The notes beneath the pieces are model-generated. The model saw nothing but the letters and a program-made list of their open reading frames with translations. It was not told the origin of the DNA and made no database searches. From contig NZ_WQMS01000001.1 in the NCBI RefSeq assembly GCF_009753715.1, forward strand, positions 62,001 to 126,000: a DNA stretch of 64,000 nt. The letters are read 5' to 3'. Position 1 is the stretch's first letter. Every line of letters begins with the position of its first letter. Source of the DNA: Sphingomonas horti. GTDB taxonomy: Bacteria > Pseudomonadota > Alphaproteobacteria > Sphingomonadales > Sphingomonadaceae. Positions 26,088-34,386 of this stretch are shown piece by piece. Position numbers and translations under genes: made by a program.

Positions 26088-28754
26088 TCAGCCGCTGTTG
26101 CGCAGCGCGGTCGCGATCGCGTTGATCGACAGCTGGATGCCCTCGGCGATGCGCGGGTCCGCCTCGCCGGCGCGGTGCCGCTTGAGCAGCTCGATCTGCA
26201 GCAGGTTGAGCGGCTCGATATAGGGCAGCCGCAGCCGGATCGAGATATCCAGGCTCGGCGTCTTTTCCAGCAAACGGGTCTGGCCGGTCACGTCCAGGAG
26301 AGCATCGCGGGTCCGGTGCCAGCCGTCGCGGATCCGCCCGAAGATCGCGTCCGCCGCGTTGCGGTCCTCCACCAGCCCCGCATAGCGCGCGGCGATGCCC
26401 ATGTCGGACTTGGCGAGCACCATCTCCAGATTGGCGAGAGTCGGGGCGAAGAACGGCCAGGCCGCCGCCATCTCGCGCAGCAGCCCCTTGTCGCCGAAAT
26501 CCGCCAGTGCGTGGCCGACGCCGTACCATCCCGGCAGCATCACCCGCGCCTGCGACCAGCTGAACACCCAGGGAATCGCGCGCAGATCCTCGATCGCATC
26601 GGATTTGGTGCGGCTGGACGGCCGCGAGCCGATCTTCAGCGTCGCGATCTCGGCGATCGGCGTCATCTGGCGGAAGAAGGTGCGGAACCCCTCGGTCTCG
26701 TAAACCAGGCTGCGGTAAAAGCCGAACGCGCTCTGCGACAGCTCGGCCATCGCGTCCTCGAACCGCGCCTTGTCGCGGCCGGGCAACGACGGCGGCTCGA
26801 GGCTGGCGAGCAGAGTCGCCGCCGCGATCGCTTCCAGGTTGGTCGCGGCGCTTTCCGCCGTGCCGTATTTGGCGGCGATCACCTCACCCTGTTCCGTGAT
26901 GCGGATGCGTCCCTGCACGGTGCCGCTCGGCTGTCCCCGGATCGCCGCGAAGGACGAGCCCCCGCCCCGGCCGACGGCGCCCCCGCGGCCATGGAACAGC
27001 TGCATCCCCACGCCTTTGTCGGCGAACACGTCGCGCAGCGCCTCGCTCGCGCGGTACAGCGACCAGACCGAGGTCAGATAGCCGCCGTCCTTGTTGGAAT
27101 CGGAATAGCCGAGCATGACCTCCTGGCGGCCCCGCTCGCGCGCCCAGTCGACCACGCCGGGCAGGCCGAACCAGTCGCGCATGATGAACGGCGCCGCCTC
27201 CAGGTCGGCGATCGTCTCGAACAGCGGCACCGCCATGATCGCCGGCGCCTTGCCCGGCGCGAACAGCCCGGCTTCCTTCAGCAGGATATGGACTTCGAGC
27301 AAATCGGAGACCGACTTGCACATCGAAACGATATAGGCGCGGATCGCGGCCGGGCCGTAGCGCGCATGCGCCTCGGCGGCGGCATGCACGATCTCCAGCT
27401 CGCTCCTGGTCTCGTCGGAATAGTCGGCGAACGGCGTCGCGAGCAGCCGCGCCGATCCGAGCTCACGCAGCAGCAGCGCCACGCGGGCCGGCTCATCGAG
27501 CGCGGCATAGTTCGCCTCGACGCCTGCGCGCGCAAGCAGCTCGCCGATGACGCGCTCGTGCACCGCGCTGTTCTGGCGCAGGTCGAGCGTCGCCATGTGG
27601 AAGCCGAACGTCTCGACGCCGCGGATCAGCCGCCCGAGCGGCCCCGGCCCGGCGAGCGGTCCGCCCTGCCCGCCGATCGAGCGGCCGAGCACGCGCAGAT
27701 CGGCGACCAATGCTTCCGGTGCCGCATAGGGGTCGCCCGCGATCCGGGTGGGGCGCGGCGGCGCGTGCCCGGTCAGCGCTTCGAAGGTGGCGCCCAGCCG
27801 TGCATAGATGCCGGAAATCGCGCGTCGATAGGGCTCGTCGATCCGCGCCGCCGCTTCGTCATGGCTGGCCTCCGCCAGCGCGATCACTCCCGGCTCGACG
27901 TCGGCGAGGGTGGACGAGACCGACAGCTGGCCGCCCAGCGCGTGCAGCCGGTCAAGATAATGGGCGATCGCCGTCTCCGCCCCGCGCGACAAGGCGAGCC
28001 GCAGCGCGTCGGCCGTGACGAACGGATTGCCGTCGCGGTCGCCGCCGATCCACGAGCCCGGGCGCACGAAGCTGGGCGGGCGGAAGCCGAGAGCGCGCTC
28101 CCAGCGTGCGTAGAGCGAGGGCAGCACCGGCAGGAACACGTCCTGGAAATAGGTGCGCGCGGTCTCGACCTCGTCCGCCACATAGAGCCGCTCGCGCCTG
28201 ATCGGCCGGGTCTGCCACAGAAGCGCGATCTGCCGCTCGATCGCGAGTTCGACCGGCTCGCCTTCGGACGTCTCTTCCGCCCCGGTGTCGCGCAGCCGCA
28301 TCAGCTCGGCAATGCGGTTGCGATGGTCGATCACGCTCTTGCGCCGCACTTCGGTGGGATGCGCGGTCAGCACCGGCGCGATCAGCGCGTCCTTCAGCAA
28401 TTCGGCGATCGCGTCCTCGCCAATGCCCTCCCCGCGCAGCTTCTCGACCGCGTGCGCGAGGTCGGCCTCGGGCTCGGCGGCGACGCCCTGCCGGTCCTCG
28501 GCCAGGTTCGCGAGCATCGAGAACAGCATGAAGCCGCGCACGAAAGCGAGCGTGTCGTCGAGGCTGAGCGCGTCGAGCCCCGGATCGATCGACTCCGCGT
28601 CGGCCAGCCCGCGCGCCCGGTCCACCGACGCCGAACGGATATATTCGGTCCGCCGATAGAGCGCGTCGCCGCCGTAATGCCGGATCACCTGTCCCAGCAG
28701 CCGCCCGAGGAAGCGAATGTCCGGATTCTGCGAAATGGGCTGCGGTTCGGCCAT
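26088..28754 (-). CDS. ppc: Phosphoenolpyruvate carboxylase
   Basis: 888 residues, normal length. Catalytic motifs LTAHPTEVRRKS (N-terminal histidine), MLGYSDSNKDGGYLTS (lysine region) and the mobile loop FHGRGGAVGRGGGSSFAAIR are all intact, and the C-terminus ends in the typical LRNSG. It carboxylates PEP to oxaloacetate to refill the TCA cycle. The ATG at 28754 is the usual start; a much longer frame upstream overlaps the divergent PQQ dehydrogenase and is rejected. Confidence 0.95.
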   Translation of the reverse strand: MAEPQPISQNPDIRFLGRLLGQVIRHYGGDALYRRTEYIRSASVDRARGLADAESIDPGLDALSLDDTLAFVRGFMLFSMLANLAEDRQGVAAEPEADLAHAVEKLRGEGIGEDAIAELLKDALIAPVLTAHPTEVRRKSVIDHRNRIAELMRLRDTGAEETSEGEPVELAIERQIALLWQTRPIRRERLYVADEVETARTYFQDVFLPVLPSLYARWERALGFRPPSFVRPGSWIGGDRDGNPFVTADALRLALSRGAETAIAHYLDRLHALGGQLSVSSTLADVEPGVIALAEASHDEAAARIDEPYRRAISGIYARLGATFEALTGHAPPRPTRIAGDPYAAPEALVADLRVLGRSIGGQGGPLAGPGPLGRLIRGVETFGFHMATLDLRQNSAVHERVIGELLARAGVEANYAALDEPARVALLLRELGSARLLATPFADYSDETRSELEIVHAAAEAHARYGPAAIRAYIVSMCKSVSDLLEVHILLKEAGLFAPGKAPAIMAVPLFETIADLEAAPFIMRDWFGLPGVVDWARERGRQEVMLGYSDSNKDGGYLTSVWSLYRASEALRDVFADKGVGMQLFHGRGGAVGRGGGSSFAAIRGQPSGTVQGRIRITEQGEVIAAKYGTAESAATNLEAIAAATLLASLEPPSLPGRDKARFEDAMAELSQSAFGFYRSLVYETEGFRTFFRQMTPIAEIATLKIGSRPSSRTKSDAIEDLRAIPWVFSWSQARVMLPGWYGVGHALADFGDKGLLREMAAAWPFFAPTLANLEMVLAKSDMGIAARYAGLVEDRNAADAIFGRIRDGWHRTRDALLDVTGQTRLLEKTPSLDISIRLRLPYIEPLNLLQIELLKRHRAGEADPRIAEGIQLSINAIATALRNSG

Positions 28755-28859
28755 GACTCTCTCGCTGGTTTCTCTCCACGCATAACCCGGTTGCGCCGGC
28801 GCGCGAACCATTTCGCGCCCGCCGTGTTTAACCTGGGTTCGTAAAATCGGGAGCGAGCC

Positions 28860-31283
28860 ATGGCGACGCAGCAGCAGGCAGGCGACAATGCGGCGCGGCC
28901 CGGACGATCGCTGCTGCTTGCGGTCATGGCCGCGATCCTGGCGCTGCTCGGCATCGTGCTCGGCATCGGCGGCATCTGGCTCGCGGTGCTGGGCGGGAGC
29001 CTCTACTACCTGATCGCTGCGCTCGCGCTGATCGGCTGCGCGGTGTTGCTGTGGCAGCGGCGGCCCGCCGCCCTGTGGCTCTATGCGCTGCTTCTGGTCG
29101 GGACGATGATCTGGGCCCTCGCCGAGGTCGGGCTGGACTTCTGGCAGCTCGCCCCGCGCGGCGACCTGCTCGTTATCCTTGGCGTCGTGCTGGTGCTGCC
29201 ATGGATCGTCCGGCGGCTGGCGGCGAGCGGCCGCTGGCCCGGCCCCGCCTGGCCGCTGGTGGTGGCGCTCGGCGTCGCGGGTCTGGTCGCGCTGATCTCC
29301 GCTTTCCAGAACCGCCACGACCTGCACGGCACGCTGCCCGGCCCGCGCGCAACGCTGGCGGCGAGCCTGTACGGCAACGTGCCGCAGCAGGACTGGACCG
29401 CCTATGGCCGCTCATGGCGCGGCGATCGCTGGTCGCCACTGAACCAGATCCGGCCCGACAATGTCGGCAAGCTCCAAAAGGCATGGGAATTCCACACCGG
29501 CGACCTGCAGCGCGCGAGCGATCCGGACGAATTCACCTACGAAGTCACGCCGATCAAGGTCGGCGGGCTGGTCTATCTCTGCTCGCCGCACAACATCGTC
29601 TTCGCCCTCGATGCGGAGACGGGAAAGCAGGTCTGGCGCTTCGATCCGCACATCACCGCCAGCAAGGAAATGCAGCACCTGACTTGCCGCGGCGTGTCCT
29701 ATGCCGCGGCCCCGGGGCCGAACGGCGAATGCCCGGAGCGGATCCTGATGGGCACCAACGACGCCAGGCTGATCGCGCTCGATGCCAGGACCGGTCAGCC
29801 CTGCCGCAGCTTCGGCAGCGGCGGCCAGGTCAATCTGTGGCCCGGCGCGCCCGAATGGCAGCGCGGCTGGTGGCAGGTCACGTCTCCGCCGGTGATCGCC
29901 GGCAATCTGGCGATCCTGGGCGGCGCGGTCTATGACAACAAATCGACCTTCATGCCGTCAGGCGTGATCCGCGCCTATGACGTCGTCACCGGCAAGCCTG
30001 CATGGAGCTTCGACCCCGGCAACCCGAACGACACCGCGCCGCAGCCGCCGGGCACCGGCCGCTACGTACCGTCGACGCCGAACAGCTGGATGGTCGGAGC
30101 AGCCGACGAGGCGCTCGGGCTCGTCTATGTGCCGACCGGCATGGCGGCGATCGACCAATGGGGCGGCCGCCGCTCTCCCGAGACGGAGCGCTTCTCCTCG
30201 GCGATCATCGCGCTCGATATCGCCACCGGCAAGCCGCGCTGGGTGTACCAGACGGTGCACCACGACCTCTGGGACATGGACGTGCCGGCCCAGCCGGCGC
30301 TGGTCGACCTCGAGCTGCCGGGCCGGGGTCGGGTGCCGGCGCTGGTCCAGTCGACCAAGACTGGCAACATCTTCGTGCTTGACCGCCGCACCGGGCAGCC
30401 GGTCTTTCCGGTCGAGGAGCGGCCGGTGCCGGGCGACCCCGCGGCCGGTGACCGGCTGTCGCCGACCCAGCCCTTCTCCAGCGTCAGCTTCATGCCGGAC
30501 TGGCGCGTCACGGAAGCAGACATGTGGGGCGCGACGATGCTGGACCAGCTTGCCTGCCGGATCACGTTCCGCGGCCTGCGCTACGAAAGCCCGTTCACGC
30601 CGCCCTCGACCACGGGATCGCTGGTCTTCCCGGGCAATTTCGGCGTGATGGATTGGGGCGGGATGGCGATCGATCCGGTCCGCATGGTGGCCTTTGCCCA
30701 TCCCAATTACATGGCGTTCGTCGATCGGCTGATTCCGCAAAAGCCCGCGCCGGCGCCGGAGCGGCAGGGGGAGACGGGCCCGGCCAGCGGCTCCGACATG
30801 AAGGGTTCGGACGTGAAGGGCTTCAACCCGAATTACGGCGCGCCGTTCGCGGTCGCGCTGAACCCGTTCCTGTCGCTGATCGGCCTCCCCTGCCAGGCCC
30901 CGCCCTGGGGCTATGTCGCCGGCCTCGACCTCGTGTCCGGCAAGGTGATCTGGCAGCACCGCAACGGCACGATCCGCGACCAGAGCCCGATCCCGCTGCC
31001 GTTCAAGATGGGCGTGCCCTCGCTCGGCGGACCGATGGTCACCGCGGGCGGGATCGCCTTCATGGGATCGGCGCTCGATTATTACCTCCGCGCCTACGAC
31101 ACCGCGACCGGCAACGTGTTGTGGAAGGCACGGCTGCCGGCTGGCGGCCAGGCGACGCCGATGAGCTACTGGTCCGCAGCCAGCGGCCGGCAGTTCGTGG
31201 TGATCGCGGCGGGCGGCCACGGAACCCTTGGCACCAAGGCGGGCGACGCCATCGTTGCCTATGCGCTGCCGAAGGGAAGCTGA
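28860..31283 (+). CDS. gcd: Membrane-bound PQQ-dependent dehydrogenase, glucose type
   Basis: 807 residues, close to E. coli Gcd (796). Residues 15-125 hold about five membrane helices, and residues 170-805 the eight-bladed PQQ propeller (DWTAYGRSWRGDRWSPLNQI, VYQTVHHDLWDMDVPAQPAL, GGPMVTAGGIAFMGSALDYY). The enzyme oxidises glucose to gluconolactone in the periplasm and passes electrons to ubiquinone. Quinate/shikimate dehydrogenases share this architecture, so the substrate is likely but not certain. pqq synthesis genes are not here. A GGGAGCGAGCC ribosome site precedes the ATG. Confidence 0.88.
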   Translation: MATQQQAGDNAARPGRSLLLAVMAAILALLGIVLGIGGIWLAVLGGSLYYLIAALALIGCAVLLWQRRPAALWLYALLLVGTMIWALAEVGLDFWQLAPRGDLLVILGVVLVLPWIVRRLAASGRWPGPAWPLVVALGVAGLVALISAFQNRHDLHGTLPGPRATLAASLYGNVPQQDWTAYGRSWRGDRWSPLNQIRPDNVGKLQKAWEFHTGDLQRASDPDEFTYEVTPIKVGGLVYLCSPHNIVFALDAETGKQVWRFDPHITASKEMQHLTCRGVSYAAAPGPNGECPERILMGTNDARLIALDARTGQPCRSFGSGGQVNLWPGAPEWQRGWWQVTSPPVIAGNLAILGGAVYDNKSTFMPSGVIRAYDVVTGKPAWSFDPGNPNDTAPQPPGTGRYVPSTPNSWMVGAADEALGLVYVPTGMAAIDQWGGRRSPETERFSSAIIALDIATGKPRWVYQTVHHDLWDMDVPAQPALVDLELPGRGRVPALVQSTKTGNIFVLDRRTGQPVFPVEERPVPGDPAAGDRLSPTQPFSSVSFMPDWRVTEADMWGATMLDQLACRITFRGLRYESPFTPPSTTGSLVFPGNFGVMDWGGMAIDPVRMVAFAHPNYMAFVDRLIPQKPAPAPERQGETGPASGSDMKGSDVKGFNPNYGAPFAVALNPFLSLIGLPCQAPPWGYVAGLDLVSGKVIWQHRNGTIRDQSPIPLPFKMGVPSLGGPMVTAGGIAFMGSALDYYLRAYDTATGNVLWKARLPAGGQATPMSYWSAASGRQFVVIAAGGHGTLGTKAGDAIVAYALPKGS

Positions 31284-31324
31284 CCGCGACTGGACAGATG
31301 CGCCCCGCATGATACGCGGGGGCG

Positions 31325-33532
31325 ATGCAGCGCAGCCGCCGCGACCTGATCCCGTTGCTGGTCTTCCTGCTCGGCTTCGCGGCGTCCATTGCGGCGGCGG
31401 CCGTGGTGTCGCACGCGGAATCCGCGCGCCGCGCCGCCCGATTCGAAGTCCTGGCCGACAATGCGGTGAGCGCGATCCGCGCGCGGATGTTGTCGCAGTT
31501 GACACTGCTTCGCGCGACCGCCGGCTTCTTCAAGGCCTCCGACGATGTACGGCCCGACGAGTTCCGCAACTTCGTCGACCGGTTGCGGCTGAGCGGCTAT
31601 TATGCGGGCGTGCTTGGCATGGGCTATGCCCAATATCTGCCCGACCGGGCCAGCGTCGTCGCTTTCGAACGCGAGGTACGGGCCCAGGAATTTCCGGATT
31701 TCCGCGTCTGGCCCGAAGGCGCGCGCCGCGGCTATTCCGCCATCCGCTACCTGGAGCCGCTCGACCGTCGCAACCGTGCGGCGATCGGCTACGACATGCT
31801 GAGCGAGCCGACCCGCCGCGCGGCCATGACCCAGGCCCTGTCATCGGACGAGGCACGCGTCAGCGGCCGCGTCCGGCTGGTGCAGGAGATCGATCCGGTG
31901 AAGCAGCCGGGCTTTCTGATCTATCTGGCCCTGTTCGACGGCGAAGGCGCCGCGCGAAAGCTGCGCGGCTGGGTCTATAGCCCGTTGCGCGCCTATGACC
32001 TGTTCGACGCCACTTTCGCCGGCAGCGACCTGTCGCAACTGACAGTCGAGGTGTTCGACATCGAGGCTGCCGAGCAGCGGCTGCTCTATCGCTCCGGGCC
32101 GGTCCAGCGGCACGCTTCGGTGCAGCGCGTCCGCCGGATCGAGACGGGCGGGCGGACCTGGATCGTCCGCCTGACCTCGACGCCGCGGTTCGACGGCGCG
32201 CAGAGTTTCCAGCTCGAAGCGCTCGTCGCGGGCGCGGGCGCGCTGATCAGCCTGCTGATCGCGATCCTGATGTTCCAGCAGCGGCGGGCCGCGGCACGGA
32301 CCGAGCAGGAAGTCGAGCTCAGGACCGCCGAACTCCGCGACGCCAACACCCGCCTCGTCAGCGAAGGGCAGGCGCGCGCCGAGGCCGAGGCGCAGGTCCG
32401 CCAGATGCAGAAGATGGAGGCGATCGGACAGCTGACCGGCGGCATCGCGCACGATTTCAACAATATGCTCGCGATCATCCTCGGAAATCTTGACCTCGCC
32501 GAGCGGCGCGTGGCGGAGCCGGAACGGGCGTGCACCGCGATCGGCAACGCCCGCGAAGGCGCGATCCGCGCCGCCCAGCTGACTCAGCGGCTGCTTGCCT
32601 TCGGCCGCCGCCAGTCGCTCGCTCCGCGCGTCGTCGACGCCAATGCGCTGATCCTCGGCATGGCCGAGCTGATGCGCCGCGCGCTCGGCAAGGAAGTCCG
32701 GTTGGAAACTGTGCTCGCCGAAGATCTCTGGCGCTGCTTCGTCGACGCGGTGCAGCTGGAGAGCGCGATCCTCAATCTCGCGATCAATGCCCGGGATGCG
32801 ATGCCTGGCGGCGGCGCGGTGACGATCGCGACGGCCAATCTGCGCCGCAGCTCCGCGGCGCAGACTGATGCGGGCCAGGGCAGCGACTTCGTCTCGATCA
32901 GCGTTCGCGACACCGGACACGGCATGTCAGAGGACGTGGCCGCCCGCGCCTTCGAGCCGTTCTTCACGACCAAGGATGTCGGCCGCGGCACGGGGCTCGG
33001 CCTCAGCCAGGTTTACGGCTTCGTGAGCCAGTCCGGCGGCACGCTGGAACTCACCTCGGCGCCCGACCGGGGGACGACCGTCGTGATCCTCCTTCCCCGC
33101 GACCGACGGGAGGAGACGGCATCGCCGGAGCCCGTCGCGAAGAACGTGCGTGTGCCGACCGCCCGTCCCGACGAAGCGATCCTGCTGGTCGAGGACGAGG
33201 ACCAGGTTCGCCGGATGAGCGCCGAGACGCTCCGGGAGCTCGGCTACACGGTGATCGAGGCGTCGGGCGGTGAGGAAGCGCTGGCGCTGCTGGACCGCCA
33301 CCCGGAGGTGGCGCTGCTGTTCACCGATCTCGTCATGCCGGGCATGAACGGGCGCCGCCTGGCGACGCTGGTGCGGGAGCGGCGTCCGGAGCTGCCCGTC
33401 GTGTACGCGACCGGCTATGCGCCCGAGGAAATGCTGGAAGCGTCGGCCGGCGACGCCGGCACGCCGACGCTGCGCAAGCCGTTCGAGACCGCCGATCTTG
33501 CCCGGGCGATGCGGCAGGCGCTCGACCGCTGA
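31325..33532 (+). CDS. Hybrid sensor histidine kinase with CHASE domain and receiver
   Basis: 735 residues. A membrane helix at 8-28, a periplasmic CHASE domain (about 35-295, GYYAGVLGMGYAQYLPDRAS), a second membrane helix (about 298-318), a coiled stretch, HisKA with His376 (GQLTGGIAHDFNNMLAII), HATPase (LAINARDAMPGGGAVTIATA, GTGLGLSQVYGFV) and a C-terminal receiver with Asp668 (LLFTDLVMPGMNG). It probably senses a small ligand. No separate output regulator is adjacent. It starts 41 bases after the PQQ dehydrogenase, so co-expression is possible. Confidence 0.92.
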   Translation: MQRSRRDLIPLLVFLLGFAASIAAAAVVSHAESARRAARFEVLADNAVSAIRARMLSQLTLLRATAGFFKASDDVRPDEFRNFVDRLRLSGYYAGVLGMGYAQYLPDRASVVAFEREVRAQEFPDFRVWPEGARRGYSAIRYLEPLDRRNRAAIGYDMLSEPTRRAAMTQALSSDEARVSGRVRLVQEIDPVKQPGFLIYLALFDGEGAARKLRGWVYSPLRAYDLFDATFAGSDLSQLTVEVFDIEAAEQRLLYRSGPVQRHASVQRVRRIETGGRTWIVRLTSTPRFDGAQSFQLEALVAGAGALISLLIAILMFQQRRAAARTEQEVELRTAELRDANTRLVSEGQARAEAEAQVRQMQKMEAIGQLTGGIAHDFNNMLAIILGNLDLAERRVAEPERACTAIGNAREGAIRAAQLTQRLLAFGRRQSLAPRVVDANALILGMAELMRRALGKEVRLETVLAEDLWRCFVDAVQLESAILNLAINARDAMPGGGAVTIATANLRRSSAAQTDAGQGSDFVSISVRDTGHGMSEDVAARAFEPFFTTKDVGRGTGLGLSQVYGFVSQSGGTLELTSAPDRGTTVVILLPRDRREETASPEPVAKNVRVPTARPDEAILLVEDEDQVRRMSAETLRELGYTVIEASGGEEALALLDRHPEVALLFTDLVMPGMNGRRLATLVRERRPELPVVYATGYAPEEMLEASAGDAGTPTLRKPFETADLARAMRQALDR

Positions 33533-33536
33533 GCGA

Positions 33537-34256
33537 TCAGGCGGCGGCCGCTTTCCGGCGACCGCCGCGGCCGGTGACGCGGCGGTCGCGCGGCTGGGCC
33601 GCCTGCCCGCTCGCTACCTGCAGCTGCTCGCTCTTCTTTTCCTCGTGCATGCCGAGCAGCGACTGCATCAGCTCCTCGTCGGCGCTGGACATGACCGCCA
33701 GCACTTCAGCCTCGTCGCACCCTTCGGCGGCCAGATAGGCATGGCCCATGTTCGAATCGATGTAGATCGACTGGCCCTCTTCCAGCGTCACCGGATCGTA
33801 GAACTCGGTCGCGACGATGATCCGGCCCTTCAGCACATAGACGAACTCCTCGCCGGCATGGCGGACGAGCTCGCCGAACTGCTCCGCCGTCTTCGCGCGG
33901 ATCTTGGAGATCACCGGGATCATCCGCTTCCGCCGAAGCTCCGTGCAGAGATAGTAATAATCGTAATTGGGCGTCTCAACGCGGACCGACCGCGCCATGT
34001 CGCCCAGGCTGCGGCGCGCCGTCACCGGCTGCGACGCGTCGTCGTCCGTCTCCGCGAACAGCTCGGACATGCGCATGCCGAGCCGCTGGCTCAGCTGGTA
34101 GAGCTTGTCATAGGTGAGCGTCAGCCGGTCATGCTCGACCTTGGACAGGGTTGAGATAGGAATTCCGCTTTCCTCGCTCATCTGCTTGAGCGTCCAATTA
34201 TTGCGGCTCCTGAGCCCGCGCAGCAGCGCGCCTAGGGTCGGGACGGGCGATGCCAC
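33537..34256 (-). CDS. XRE-family regulator with C-terminal cupin
   Basis: 239 residues. An N-terminal helix-turn-helix (NWTLKQMSEESGIPISTLSK) is followed by a cupin_2 sensor domain (AGEEFVYVLKGRIIVATEFY, then LEEGQSIYIDSNMGHAYLA) and a basic tail. Such proteins bind a small metabolite in the cupin and repress or activate nearby catabolic genes. It is divergent from the peptidase/epimerase cluster starting at 34387, with a perfect inverted repeat between them, so it is the likely local regulator. Confidence 0.9.
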   Translation of the reverse strand: MASPVPTLGALLRGLRSRNNWTLKQMSEESGIPISTLSKVEHDRLTLTYDKLYQLSQRLGMRMSELFAETDDDASQPVTARRSLGDMARSVRVETPNYDYYYLCTELRRKRMIPVISKIRAKTAEQFGELVRHAGEEFVYVLKGRIIVATEFYDPVTLEEGQSIYIDSNMGHAYLAAEGCDEAEVLAVMSSADEELMQSLLGMHEEKKSEQLQVASGQAAQPRDRRVTGRGGRRKAAAA

Positions 34257-34286
34257 GAAACCACTTCTCCTGATTATTGACCAATT

Positions 34287-34317
34287 TTCTGATTAGGATA
34301 AGACATCCCAATCAGAA
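34287..34317. promoter_or_regulatory. Candidate operator of the XRE-cupin regulator
   Basis: TTCTGATT - 15 bases - AATCAGAA is a perfect 8-bp inverted repeat in the 130-base divergent region. A third related half-site, CCTGATTA, lies at 34269-34276. The region is AT-rich compared with its surroundings. Binding is inferred from position and symmetry. Confidence 0.6.
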
Positions 34318-34386
34318 CATATTTCGGCCGATACTACTTGCAGGCCGGGTCGGGAGCAATCCCATGGGGAGAGCGGGAGCAAAATC

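Noticed and set aside
31325-33532. Partner response regulator for the CHASE kinase in the XRE-cupin gene
   Set aside because: The XRE protein has no receiver domain and is convergent with the kinase gene. The kinase carries its own receiver.
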